Source: Eustoma russellianum (Eukaryota > Streptophyta > Magnoliopsida > Gentianales > Gentianaceae). From it: a stretch of DNA of 64,000 nucleotides. The stretch lies in the NCBI GenBank assembly GCA_036186865.1, contig AP025062.1, forward strand, positions 8,531,244-8,595,243. Direction: 5' to 3'. Under the pieces are notes generated by a model. The model had not been told where the DNA came from. It searched no databases and saw nothing but the letters and a program-made list of their open reading frames with translations. Of the stretch, positions 53,507 to 64,000 are shown in pieces; the stretch's first letter is position 1; every line of letters begins with the position of its first letter. The translations under genes and the position numbers were made by a program.

Positions 53507-53891
53507 AATGGAAAAAAATAAAAAAATAGATAAATTCAAAAAAGACAAAAAAAAAAAAAGCAAGGAGCAGTTTGACAAATCAATCCATGCTGACTTAACC
53601 TGGAGCTTTATCACAGTTACTGTTCACCCATTCTTTTCATACTATCCAGCACTAATTTCAGATTCAGCATTCATTGAAATTTTAAAATTAAATATACGAA
53701 TTTTCCATTAAAAATATTTATTTACATGATGATGATTTTTTGTGTATATCCCGATGTCAAAAATAAGTTACTGACGATTCTTCACGTTGATTTTTCTTTT
53801 TTATAACCAATGATATATGTCAATTTGGCGCAAGAATTGTTGTGCAATGAAAATCGAAAATTGTTGTGCAATGAAAATCGAAATATGAGAG
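53507..53891. repeat. Duplicate of the TCP-bearing segment (copy B), left part
   Basis: Matches 39110-39296, then 40698-40768, then 41725-41790 in order (TTTGACAAATCAATCCA; AAATATACGAAT; AAATATTTATTTA; GTGTATATCCCG; AGTTACTGAC; TTCTTCACG). It lacks the solo LTR and the MITE found in copy A. A 22-bp unit (AATTGTTGTGCAATGAAAAT..) is tandemly doubled at about 53836-53881. Copy B continues after E5 at 59321. Confidence 0.7.
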
Positions 53892-53896
53892 AAAAC

Positions 53897-54091
53897 TGTT
53901 AGAGATTTGATATGTTTATGTTCATATGATGTGATTATCTTTCTTTTTATAATGATTTGAAAAGATATGGATATACATTGTAATTAGATAGATTAGCTAT
54001 AATTTAGGCATTATCTTTGTCTTGTAACATTATAAATTATGATGATGAATAGAAGAAACTCAGATTTTCGATTGCCAAAATATCTATTAAA
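53897..54091 (+). repeat. E5 5' LTR
   Basis: TGTTAGAGATTTGATATG...; its last bases are CTATTAAA where the 3' LTR has TTCTTACA. It is about nine tenths identical to the other LTR by eye. Confidence 0.83.
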
Positions 54092-54192
54092 TGGTATCAG
54101 AGCCATAATCTTCGACTTTCCTTCTCTACTCTTTACTATCGTCACTCAAACCATCCACTCAGCCCAAACCATCCACTCGGCCGACTAGAGCC

Positions 54193-55010
54193 ATGGCAAC
54201 CGGAACCTTACAAACCAAGAAAATCGTATCACCATATGATCTCCATTCCGGAGACCATCCCGGATTACTTATCACTCCCGTATAGTTGACGGGAACCAAT
54301 TATGAGGAATGGGCTCGGGCGGTCAGAGGATCGCTCCTTGCTCGACGAAAGTTTGGTTTTCTGGACGGCTCCGTTCAGCGACCTGATGGCGACTCACCCT
54401 ATACGACGGACTGGGAGCCAGTCAACTCTATGATCGTGGCTTGGATTCTAAACACGATAGAACCAAGTTTACGATCCACAATTTCTTATGCAGAGGAGGC
54501 TAAGGAATTGTGGGATGAAATCAAGTAGCGTTTTGCTGTAATGAACGCACCCCGCATTCAACAATTGAAGAAAGCTCTCGTAAATTGTGCTCAAGGCGAA
54601 AACCTTGACATGGTTTACTATGGCAAGTTGAAGAAACTATAGGGCGAATTGAATGACTATGATGACCTTCCGATATTCTCGTGTAAATCCGTGCACATGC
54701 AACCTCTGCAAGGAGGCCGACCAGGTGCAATAATTTCTGATGAGTTTAGATGACTCCTATCAGATGGTACGTTCATCTATTCTCAACCAAGATCCTCTTC
54801 CAACTTTGAACCGAACTTATCACATGGTGGTGCAAGAAGAAAGTCTAGGCAAAGAGGTGTTGATGGAGGAGCAATGCAAACCAGCAGGCTTTGTCATGGC
54901 ATTGACGGCTAAACCAGCCGGTAATAGAGGGGATCGAGGGGGCAACATCGGACCCCCAAAACCGACGTTGTTTGTTCACATTGCCATCGCAAGCGACACG
55001 AGGTAAGTGG
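54193..55010 (+). pseudogene. E5 gag
   Basis: MATGTLQTKKIVSPYDLHSG begins a copia gag of the Retrotran_gag_3 type (DHPGLLITP; TNYEEWARAVRGSLLARRKF; GFLDGSV). There is a TAG at 54283, a TAG near 54526 (EIK*RFAV), more beyond, and a decayed zinc knuckle (CSHCHRKRHE, about 54970-55002). The coding trace leaves off near 55010 and resumes near 55668 (PFQIVSYPDW). Confidence 0.82.
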
Positions 55011-55667
55011 TCGACGCTCCTCTTTCCCTGCCCTAGCCGTTTCTGTTCCAACCACGTAGAGGAAGAAGATAGTATCCGAGAACCGATCCTACCTCCGTTT
55101 GTTTTCCAATCCGTCTCTGAGTAATCAAAGGCAAGTAACTTACTTATAAGTTCCTGCGATTTGCGAAAGAGAAATGGCCTATTTTGGTATCAAATTGGAT
55201 CACCATGCAGTAGATTCGTTCTCTGGTTATTTGCTTATGATTTATGTGTTTTGGTTTCTCTTTGTATTGGGATTCCTATTAGTTACGATATTCTTGGATA
55301 ATTAGTTTGTATATACATTTGTTAATATCCCACTATTGTTGTAGATAGACTTGTAGTTAGGATATATTTCATTCCTATCTCTTATCTCTTTATTGTAGGA
55401 GTAGTTAGTTAAGAGGCCACCTATACATACGTGTATGTTGTAAGCTGTTTATTCATGAATCAAATTATACGATTCTTCATGGTATCAGAGCAGGAAATTT
55501 GATTCCATCAAAATTTTGTTGCTCACGTCTGCTTCCAGCGATTTGGTTTTTTTCGGCGGTCTTCAAGTTGGTGTCGTTGTCCCACCGCCGTTGTCCTCTC
55601 CACTTTGTTGCATTTCCTTTTCGTTTGGTCTCCGTTCCAATTTATTTTGTCACTCAGTCCCTCGGGT
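55011..55667 (+). other. Insertion inside E5 gag, with LTR-like segment and primer site
   Basis: About 657 bp with no match to gag. From 55320 to 55479 it resembles a short copia LTR (TGTTAATATCCCAC...GATTCTTCA) and is followed by TGGTATCAGAGC (55480-55491). The rest is not recognised. No matching second LTR or target duplication is seen, so it is likely a fragment or a rearranged insertion. Confidence 0.5.
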
Positions 55668-55881
55668 TTCATCCTTTTCAAATTGTCAGTTATCCAGATT
55701 GGTAGGTTGGTCGCCCTAAGGGACCTCTTCGTCCTAAAAGAGTGACTCCTGGAGGTGCTTCTCGATCCAAGTAGGAGGATGCCTTAGCCCACATTACGAC
55801 CGCCAAGCCATCCGCAGTCTCAGCCGAGGCTGTGACTGCAGCTTTGGCTGACTTGTCAGCGAATGATCTCACCGTGGTACT

Positions 55882-55959
55882 ACTACACAACAACAACAAC
55901 AATCATACCCAGTATATTCCAACGACAGCAAAATCTATCGCTAGGGTCTGGAGAATCTT
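55882..55959 (-). mobile_element. SINE 3'-end fragment in E5
   Basis: ACAACAACAACAACAATCAT followed by ACCCAGTATATTCC and GGGTCTGGAG is the reverse complement of a common tRNA-derived plant SINE 3' end. The flanks ACCGTGGTACT (55871-55881) and ACCGCGGTACT (55960-55970) are a target duplication with one mismatch. Removing it joins DLSANDLT to AVLQALNACK in frame. Confidence 0.78.
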
Positions 55960-55970
55960 ACCGCGGTACT

Positions 55971-58900
55971 CCAAGCACTTAATGCTTGTAAGAATGAACG
56001 TTTAAGTGGTAAGTGCTCCGACACTTCTTGGGTTATTGATTCCGGTGCTATCCATCATATGATGGTCAATTTACATCTCTTGCACGATTATATTTCTACC
56101 AAGTCGTGTGACGTGCAGATTCCTAACGTTACAAATGTGTTGACCTTCAAGCAAGGGGTGGTTTATTTAATGATGCACTTGTTCTCAATAAAGTGCGTTT
56201 GTACCACACTTGACATGCAACTATTATCAGTCCCTCGATTGCTACACAATGACGATTATATTGTTATGTTTAATAACGATGGTTACTTGATACAGGACCA
56301 GAATACCAGGACTCGAATTGGAGTGGGTGAGAAGAATGACGGGCTATACGTGCTGAGGGTGCCACCAGCCCCTCGGACCCATGCACTTTCGAATGACTCA
56401 GACCCAGTGCTATGGCACAACCGCCTTGGCCAACCTTCCAATAATGTGTTGAGTATGCTATGTAATAAAGATGCTCCTTTTATTAAACATTCAGAAGTTA
56501 CATGTGATGTATGTCTCCGGGACAAACAAACCAAACGTCTCTTTCATTTGAGCAATAAAATTGCGAACTCTTGTTTTGATTTGATTCATTGTGACTTATG
56601 AGGACCTTATCGGGAAAAGACATCTTGTGGTTCTTCATATTTCCTAACATTTGTAGTTGATCATTCACCAGCTGTATGGGTGTACTCATTAAAAACAAAA
56701 GATTGTGTGCCTACAGTGGTCCGACAATTCTTCGTCATAGTAGGCACTCAATTCAATCGAAATGTTAAAACTTTCCGCTGTGATAATGGTTCTGAATTCC
56801 TCCCTCTCCGGTCATTCTTCTTGGAGCATGGCATTCTCCACCAAACCTCTATTCGGCATACACCACAACAAAATGGCCGAGTACAACGTAAATATCGTTA
56901 CATCCTCAACGTTGCTCGTGCATTGTGGTTTAGGCTAATCTCCTATTTTCTTTTGGGGAGAATGTGTCTTAACCGCGGCTTATTTAATTAATCAAACTCT
57001 ATCCGCTCTCCTCTGAGGCAAAACACCATATGAATTACTCTTTGGATGGCCTCCCTCCTACTATAATCTACGGGTTTTTGGGAGCCTTTGTTACGTACAT
57101 AATGACCAACATCGCAGTGATAAATTCCAAAGTCATAGTCGCCGATACATTTTTGCAGGTTATCCTGCCGCCACCAAAGGATGGATTGTATATGACCTTG
57201 ACTCTTGTGTCTTATTCACCTCACGCAATATCATCTTCGTCGAAACCACCTTCCAATATGCATCGCCATCTCCCTCACCCAATTTGTCCGCCAATGATCT
57301 CTCGGCCCAACCTTCTTCCTTCGACGAGCGGTTCACCCCCCTAGAGTTGATGGCTGCCCTACACCATTGATGCCTCCAGCAGTATCTCCACCTCTCGGTC
57401 ATGGCCACCATACCAAGAGACTGCCTTTCAAACTGGCCGACTAAGCTCTCCATGCAGCTTCATATAGCCCCTAGGTCGTCTCCACCATGCCTTCCGCTTC
57501 TTCAGGCACTCCATAATCTATCTGCAGTTATCTTAGTATTCATAGATTCTCTGTTGCCCATCAGGCTTTTCTTGCTGCTATTACTTTGAGTACAAAGCTG
57601 TAGTCTTATTCTCAAGCAGTCAAGGACCCTCGGTGGCGTGCCGCCATGCAGGAAGATATTAAAGCTCTTGAAGACAATCAAACTTGGATGCTTGAGGAGT
57701 TGCCACTCGGAAAATATGCCATTGGCTGCAAATGGGTGTACAAAATCAAACATAACTCTCACGGTAGCATTGAACGCTACAAGGTCCGCCTAGTGGTGCA
57801 TGGCAATCAACAGATTAAAGGTATCGATTATACTGATACTTTTGCTCCCGCGACGAAGATGGTTACTATTGCGTTCTTTTCGCCCTTGTCGTGCCTCGTA
57901 ACCTCACCATGTATCAAATAAAAGTTCGAAATGCTTTCCTTTGTGGTGATCTTGTTGAAGAATTCTATATGAAGCTTCCCCTTGGCTTTCAAGGGTCTTC
58001 CCCTACCAATGTTTGTCGGCTTCGTAAATCTTTATACGACCTCAAACAAGCTCCTCGGTGTTGGTTTGCTAAGTTCTTGGTCGCCCTATGCACTTACGGC
58101 TTTTTCCAGTCATGATTATTCTTTGTTTCGCTATCTCAAGGATGTGGTTCAGCTCTATATTCTGGTTTATATCGATGATCTTCTTTTAGTTGGAAACGAT
58201 TCTCGGGCTTTGGACATGCTTAAGGATTATCTCAGTCGACACTTTCTAATAAAAGACCTTGGCCCCTTTTGATATTTTCTCAGTCTGGAAGTTGCTCGTA
58301 ATCCTACTGGCCTCTTTGTATCTCAATGCAAGTATACACTCGATATTATCTCAGATTGTGGCTTGCTCGCCTCCAAGCCGGTTTCCACGCCTTTGGACCC
58401 GCAGCATTCCTTGGCCCAATCCACTCGCTCTTTTCTCGATGATCCTTTAGGAATTGCCGCCTCATTGGTTGCATAGTCTATCTCTCTGTCACCCGGCCTG
58501 AGCTTTCCTATGCTGTTCATACTCTTGCTCAGTTCATGCAGGCACCTCGTCGAGACCATTGGCAAGCGGCCCTTGGAGTTGTCTGCTATCTTAAGGGTTG
58601 CCCGAGCCAAGGGCTTTTATTTCCCTTATCTAGTAATCTTCGTCTAACCGCCTACTATGATGCCGATTGGGCTAGCAGCCCTCTCACTTGTCGATCTCTC
58701 ACCGCTTTCTTTATCACCCTTGGCGATGCTCCCATTTCATGGAGGATCATGAAGCAACCCATTGCGTCTCGTTCTTCTGCTGAAGCTGAATATCGTATCA
58801 TGGTCTATATTACTTGTGTGCTCAAATGGCTTCTTGGTCTACTTCGGCTCTTAAGGGCACCTCATGATGGTTCAGTCGACTTATTTACGGATAGTCAATC

Positions 58901-59127
58901 TACGTTGCATTTGGCCCATAACCCGGTTTCTCCTGAATGCACCAAACATATTGAAATCGATTGTCATTTTATTCGCGACGCTATACTTGACGGCCACATT
59001 TGCCTCTTCATCTCTCGACATCTCATCAACCTGCTGATATTTTAACCAAAGTCTTTGGTCTCGCGACTTTCGCTTTCTCTTGTCCAAGTTGGGCGTGGTC
59101 GACTTACACGCGCCAAATTGAGGGGGG
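55971..59127 (+). pseudogene. E5 Pol
   Basis: Protease (WVIDSGAIHHM, about 56030), pre-integrase (LWHNRLGQPSNNVL...CDVCLRDKQTKR), integrase core (IHCDL, VVDHSPAVWVY, RCDNGSEF, PQQNGRVQRK), then a stop-rich linker (56990-57600). RT follows (CKWVYKIKHNSHGSIERYKV; DTFAPATKM; LYDLKQAPRCWF; VYIDDLLLVGND) and RNase H (YYDADWASSPLTCRSLTAFF; HIEIDCHFIRDAI). At least five frame changes occur after 57900. It is a lineage different from E1-E4. Confidence 0.87.
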
Positions 59128-59320
59128 TGTAAGATTTGATATGTTTATGTTCATATGATGTGATTATCTTTCCTTGTATAATCATTTGTGAAGATATGAA
59201 TAGACATTGTAATTAGATACATTAGCTATAACTTAGCCATTATCCTTGTCTTCTAACATTATAAATTATGTTGATGAATAGAAGAAACTCATATTTCCGA
59301 TTGCCAAAATATTTCTTACA
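59128..59320 (+). repeat. E5 3' LTR
   Basis: TGTAAGATTTGATATG...TTTCTTACA, 193 bp, aligned with 53897-54091 over its full length. Confidence 0.85.
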
Positions 59321-60020
59321 AAAAATAAAAATAAAAAACACACAAGATTTACTTAGTTCAGCAAAATGTCTATTACAAGTGAGGAAACCGATGTGAATTT
59401 ATTTTTTACTTTATGTATAAGATTACCACATCAATATAAACTATAGCTCAATACAAAACTCAATAACCAAAATGTTCCGCTGTTTTTTTTTTCTTGAAAT
59501 CGCTCAGGTATTTCTGTCCATACAACATCATATTCCAACTCCAAAACTCACATATACCTTTTAAAACCTAGGTTGACAAAAATAAAGATCAGAAGGTATA
59601 ACCTGGTGGGACGAATCTGCATGTTCACATATCTCTAAAATTTGAAAGGTAAGTTGCATGTTCACATATCTCTAAAATTTGAAAGGTAAGTTCCTGAGCA
59701 AAGTCTATATTATTTGCACAATGAGAAGTAATACTTTTTCTTTTTGAGAAGTAAGATATAAATTTGAAATTACATTTCAAATCCAGTGAAGTTAGAAAAT
59801 GCTGCACGGAAATCCAATATGTACTTATTCAACAAATGCCAAAAAATACTGGGACACCTATATTTGAAAAATCTAAATAGTTGATGTCATTCATGCAAAG
59901 TGCATGTATTTGAATATTTACGAGATTTCTTTCTTAATTTGCATGAAAACTAGAGCTATAAAAGGGTCCATACAGGAACAAACTTATGTATCATAAATCA
60001 CATTTCACATCTCATTAAGT
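59321..60020 (+). promoter_or_regulatory. Upstream region of TCP gene B
   Basis: Similar to 41800-42606 in patches (CTCACATATACCTTT; CAAAAATAAAGAT; ATTCATGCAAAGTGCATGTA). A 38-bp unit (GCATGTTCACATATCTCT...GGTAAGT) is doubled at about 59620-59695. TATAAAAG at 59957-59964 is the likely TATA box, 64 bp before the ATG. Confidence 0.5.
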
Positions 60021-60569
60021 ATGCCGAAAGCAGCCAAAAAGGTCAAAACCGAGAATGGTTATAAGGCTAGCGTTGACCGTCACTTGAAAGTTGACGGTCG
60101 TGATCGGAGGATCCGTTTGCCAGTCCCATGTGCCAAGCTTGTGTTCGAGCTTAACAAGAGGCTCGGACACAAGACAGCCGGCCAAACAGTGGAATGGCTG
60201 CTGGTACAAGCCAGGCATGCAATCGATGCTGTTCTAGTCAACACAAATCTAGGGATGAATTCGAACTCGAGTACATATCCAACGAACCCAAACGCATTCA
60301 ATTTTCCCATTGAAACTAGATTCGTCAACCCGTACCCGTTCCCTTATCAGTTGCCTCTTGTTTCCATGGCTCCGACAGCAACTCCTGCTTCTGGTATGGT
60401 GTTTCAAAATTCTTACAATGGATTTGCTTCTGGTCAAGATTTTGCAGGTGAAGGAACAAGTGGCATAGCGCTGAGTATGCAAATGGGGCGGTTCTCAAGG
60501 GCTGGTGGTATTAAAAATGAGATGGACTTCACATACGAGGACGTTGCAAAGTTTCTAAAGGATTCTTAG
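60021..60569 (+). CDS. TCP transcription factor, short class I type (182 aa)
   Basis: A single-exon frame starting MPKAAKKVKTENGYKASVDR. The TCP domain (about residues 18-75) is complete: DRHLKVDGRDRRIRLPVPCA in the basic part, then KLVFELNKRLGHKTAGQTVE and WLLVQARHAIDAVL for the helix-loop-helix. The missing residues relative to class II and the GR.RRIR run indicate class I (PCF). The rest is Asn/Pro/Phe-rich and similar to gene A (NSYNGFASGQDFAGEGTSGI against NSFNGFTFGEDFAGAGTSGT). With gene A it forms a local duplicate pair in the same orientation, 17 kb apart. Likely nuclear and functional. Confidence 0.9.
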   Translation: MPKAAKKVKTENGYKASVDRHLKVDGRDRRIRLPVPCAKLVFELNKRLGHKTAGQTVEWLLVQARHAIDAVLVNTNLGMNSNSSTYPTNPNAFNFPIETRFVNPYPFPYQLPLVSMAPTATPASGMVFQNSYNGFASGQDFAGEGTSGIALSMQMGRFSRAGGIKNEMDFTYEDVAKFLKDS

Positions 60570-60844
60570 TTACCTTTGATCTGGATAGAAAATATATAAG
60601 GGTCTTGTTTTTAAGAATTTATTTCTTTCGTTTTATTGTTTATTGTCTTTACGTTGTTTCCGGTTTTATTCCTGCTTATATGTATTTGTAATAAAATTAT
60701 CTGTTTGACTTGTGATTATAGTCGTGAAGTTGTTATTAAATTAATGTTTGATTTAAATCATTTGTCTAAAAATGTTGGTGAACTGTATTAGCTATTTATA
60801 ATAGATAAAATATTAACTATGGTGTTCATTGTAATCTTCATAAC
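60570..60844. other. 3' flank of TCP gene B
   Basis: AT-rich; AATAAAA at about 60691 may serve as a poly-A signal. No other feature. Confidence 0.5.
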
Positions 60845-61484
60845 TGTTAGAGATTTGTAGAAACAATCAAATCAAATCCTGCCTAATTAAGGATAAGTTG
60901 TAATCACAACAAATCAAATCACAAATTAGATACAATCAAATTTGGACTTACCATTTGTATGGACTAGGAACTACTATAAATTAAGATCCATTGTATCCTA
61001 ATAGTCTCAATGAATAGAAGCTTAGTCCCTCAATCATTTCTTTATGGTATCAGAGCCAGATTAGATCCTTGGACTTAGAAATTCCAGGATTCATCACATT
61101 CCAACTCCAGTGATTGAGACTGCAATCAGTTACAACCAGATACGAGAAAGACCAACCTTGAAACCTTCAAATACCAAAAAAAACCAGCCAGGAAAAAAAT
61201 AACCCGTTTTTCTGTTTTTGGAACTCAAAAACAGAGTCATCACCATTCCACAAACCAACCCTACCGAAAACAAAACCATAAACAGAGACCCTTCCAGAAA
61301 TCCGTCTCAAACAAAGAACAGGAAAACATTTTTTTCCTACACGACTCAGAAGCCGTCGTCATTGTCCAGAAAAATACCTTTCTCAGTCGAATGGCCAAAA
61401 AACTGTGTCTGCCTAGAATCACCTCTCCCTGCCAAATGGCCACGACCCATGATTTCCTTTACCTACAACAAGATCCATATCAGC

Positions 61485-62000
61485 ATGTCAGGAGAAGGAG
61501 AATCCAAACCAGAAAATAACGAGTTGGCCATCCAATTGGTCAACTTGTTAAAAAATAGCGTTAACAATAAAGTCCAAGATTAACGCCTGTATCAATTGCA
61601 CATAGCAATAGATGACAGGTTTGAGACTGTCAAAAGAGAACTCTTGAAGAGAGAATCGCTGCCACTGCCAGAAACGGTGCATGCTGCCATCAAACATGAA
61701 GAAACTAGGATGGCAATATTGAAAGGAGGTCCCTCAGAGTATTTAGACTCCTCATGGGATAATCCGCAGGAAACAGGGAGGCAAGGCGAACAAAAAGACA
61801 CGAACCATCAGGGATGGGGCAGTAGCGGTGGGTGTCACTGTTGACACCAGCACACACTGCTTGCTAGAAGAACCCACAAACAGTAGCAAGCCCGCAGGTG
61901 AAGGAGACGAAGGAGTAAAAGACGGGCGGATAAGAGAAGCAGCAGCGGGCTCTCTAGAAATAAAAGCCCTAACCCAAATGGTTTATGCCCCCAAAAAATA
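61485..62000 (+). pseudogene. E6 gag remnant
   Basis: MSGEGESKPENNELAIQLVN opens a gag that stops at 61583. After that only the C-terminal part is seen (HIAIDDRFETVKRELLKRES; ETVHAAIKHEETRMAI). The central gag domain and the zinc knuckle are missing. Confidence 0.6.
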
Positions 62001-62043
62001 TCCCATCTCCTAAAATGACCAATATACCCCCTGATTTGAAACC

Positions 62044-64000
62044 CCTATGCCACCTGGTTGTTGTTCCCACAATACCCCTGTTTTTAATAATCCTAGCCCT
62101 TCCCTATCCACAAAATCAGATAAAAGAATCTCACCATTACGTCACCAACTAAACATTCATGGTGGATCCTTGATTGTGGGGCCCATCGATACTATGACTT
62201 TTGACCCTCAAGATTTCACCAGTCTAAATTACTACAATGGACATAAAACTCATATTGAAACGGTCAACGGCGAACTAGCCCTAGTCAAAGGTCGTGGCAC
62301 AATTGGCATTTCCCCAAGCATACAGTTAACTCAATGTCTCTATGTTCCCACATTGTCGTCTAAATTAATTTCTCTCAGTCAAATTACCAAGCAATTAAAG
62401 TGTGTAGTCCTCATCTATCTGGACCTTTGTCTCTTGCAGGACATTCATACGGGGAAGATCATTGGGCGTGGCATTAAAGACAACGGTCTATACTATGTGG
62501 AGGAGGTTGCTCACTAGGGTCGGCCGGTCCATGCTTGTTCATGGGACGACAAATCACCAACTATGGTTGTGGCACCGTCGATTGGGTCACCCCTCCTTTT
62601 GTTACCTCCGTACTTTATTTCCTGCCTTGTTTTCTAAATCTGATAAGCAATTTTTTGTGACACTTGTATACTTGCTAAGCATCACAAGGGCACTTTTCGC
62701 CCTAATAATGCTCGAGTTAACCACTGTTTTTCCCTTGTTCATTCTGATGTTTAGGGACCTGCACCTTTTTTCAACACCCCACAACAAAATGGTGTTACGA
62801 AACGAAAAAATCGTCTCTTACTTGAAATGTCCAAGGCAATGATGATCGAAGCTAGTGTTCCTAAGCCTTTTTTGGCCCGAAGCTATCGTTACCTATGCCT
62901 ACCTTATAAATCGCTTACCAACACATACACTGAATCATCAAACTCCTCTCCAGGAACTAGCTACTCAGGTTACTATTCCTTCCATTATGACTCTCCCACC
63001 AAAAATCTTTGGTGTACTGTTTACGTTTACATTCCTAAACACGAACGCACCAAACTTGATCCTTGTGCCCTTAAGTGTGTCTTTGTCAGATATGCTACAC
63101 ACCAAAAGGGCTATCAATGTTACAATCCCCTTACCCGTCGCATCCATATCACACTCGACTATGTATTTCTTGAAACAGATTTTTTACTTTGCTACCAGTA
63201 CTCAGGCTTAGGGGGAGACCTACAGTGAGCCTTTCGACTGGTTACACAATTCCAGTTGGCCTGAAGCTGGCCTACAAGAGCAAGAAGATGGCTCCAACGA
63301 GCATGCCCAGTCCGAGGTAGATAGTTCAGTTGCTCAAATGCTATCAACCAATGAACCTCCTGCATTGGATGTCCTACACAAGGTAAGTGAGTCTTCTTCT
63401 GATAAACTCCCTGTTCCAGTTACACTTATAGATGCACCTGCACTTATCCCTGAACTAACTGGAGAGCTTGAGCCTTCTAATGAGCAACAGGTACGCACTC
63501 TTCCTCCCAGAAGGAATAGGGGTGTGCCACCCTGAAGGTATTCACCTGACCGAGCGCCCCAGAGTTCTAGGTATCTTGTAAATGTGGCCATTTCTTCAAA
63601 GTCCTTATTCTTTGAGGATATTCCGAGGAATGTCAACGATGCTATCAAACAGAGAAAGTGGAAGGAGTCGATGGAGGTAGAATTGGAAGCAATACAGAAG
63701 AATAAAACTTGGGAAAAATACGCACTGCCCAGAAGAAAAAAACCAGTAGGATGCCGGCGGGTCTTCACCATCAAGTACAAAGCTGATGGGACCGTCGAAC
63801 GTTACAAGGCCATGTTAGTAGCAAAAGGTTATACACAGACGTATGGGATTGGTTATTGTAAGACATTCTCTCCTGCAGCTAAGATTGACAAAATCCGAGT
63901 GTTGTTCTCTATTGCGGTTAATGAAGATTGGCCATTACATCAGTTCGACGTCAAGAATACGTTCTTACATGGGGGAATTAAGAGAAGAGATATACATGGA
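62044..64000 (+). pseudogene. E6 Pol with the integrase core deleted
   Basis: Protease traces (WILDCGA in one frame, MTFDPQDF in another, about 62160-62215; LTQCLYVPTLSSKLISLSQI). Then pre-integrase (LWLWHRRLGHPSFCYLRTLF) and the integrase start (LVHSDVWGPAPF, about 62735-62770). This is joined at once to NTPQQNGVTKRKNRLLLEMS, so most of the catalytic core is absent. The C-terminal integrase part (HERTKLDPCALKCVFVRYAT) and RT start (KAMLVAKGYTQTYGIGYCKT; FDVKNTFLHG) follow. A stop lies near 63533. Confidence 0.83.

Larger units (their letters stand above)
53897..59320 (+). mobile_element. E5: decayed Ty1/copia element
   Basis: 5424 bp with LTRs of 195 bp (53897-54091) and 193 bp (59128-59320), primer site TGGTATCAGAGCC at 54092-54104, gag, pol in copia order and a purine tract (GAGGGGGG) before the 3' LTR. 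The flanks AAAAC and AAAAA agree at four of five bases. It has many stops and frameshifts and is itself interrupted (55011-55667, 55882-55959). Confidence 0.88.
60845..64000 (+). mobile_element. E6: decayed Ty1/copia element, 5' part
   Basis: 5' LTR 60845-61044 (TGTTAGAGATTTGTAG...CATTTCTTTA, about 200 bp), primer site TGGTATCAGAGCC at 61045-61057, gag remnants, then pol to the window end. Its lineage is unlike E1-E4 (RT with KQRKWKESMEVELEAIQKNK and VGCRRVFTIKYKADGTVERY). The 3' LTR lies outside the window. Confidence 0.87.

Overview
The window is a piece of an angiosperm nuclear genome, probably a eudicot. The evidence is Ty1/copia polyproteins of plant type, initiator-tRNA-Met primer sites (TGGTATCAGAGC), a plant LINE, a hAT MITE, a MULE-like element carrying host sequence, and two genes for plant-specific TCP transcription factors. 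Nearly everything else is transposon. No rRNA, tRNA gene or CRISPR is seen.

Layout. (1) 1-17334: two copies of one long-LTR Ty1/copia family of Sirevirus type (gag, pol, an extra third ORF, several polypurine tracts). Copy E1 (166-9998, target duplication AAAGA) sits inside the gag of copy E2 (1-165 plus 9999-17334), so the family has inserted into itself. E2 keeps an intact third ORF (421 aa). (2) 17335-37546: a 5'-truncated LINE (17782-18581 plus 36620-37530, long target duplication) holds an 18-kb Sirevirus-like element E3 (18582-36619). E3 in turn holds two gag-only elements: a 4.1-kb one in its reverse transcriptase (20315-24445, minus strand) and a 7.26-kb one in its third ORF (26832-34088). 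The latter has 2.8-kb LTRs that look identical apart from one base of a C run, and an intact 414-aa gag. (3) 37547-53500: a SINE-like repeat, a solo LTR (39297-40692), a hAT MITE (40769-41716), the first TCP gene (42607-43104), a TIR element carrying part of an LRR receptor gene (43483-45096), a likely solo LTR (45821-46503), a 197-bp tandem array of hairpins (46525-47756), an unrecognised small ORF, and copia fragments. (4) 53507-60600: a diverged duplicate of the 39100-43140 segment with the second TCP gene (60021-60569), its upstream region split by a decayed copia element E5 (53897-59320). (5) 60845-64000: the 5' part of another decayed copia element, E6.

How the parts relate. The order of events can be read from the nesting: LINE, then E3, then the two gag-only elements; E2, then E1. 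The TCP duplication is older than the solo LTR and MITE beside copy A, because copy B shows the matching empty sites. The two gag-only elements have related gags and no pol, so they must have borrowed enzymes from a partner not in this window. Two different Sirevirus-like families place the same short palindromic or repeated motif both in the LTR and in the spacer before the third ORF. In E1 and E2 a TATA box follows it there, which suggests that the third ORF has its own promoter. Only the TCP genes look like ordinary host genes.
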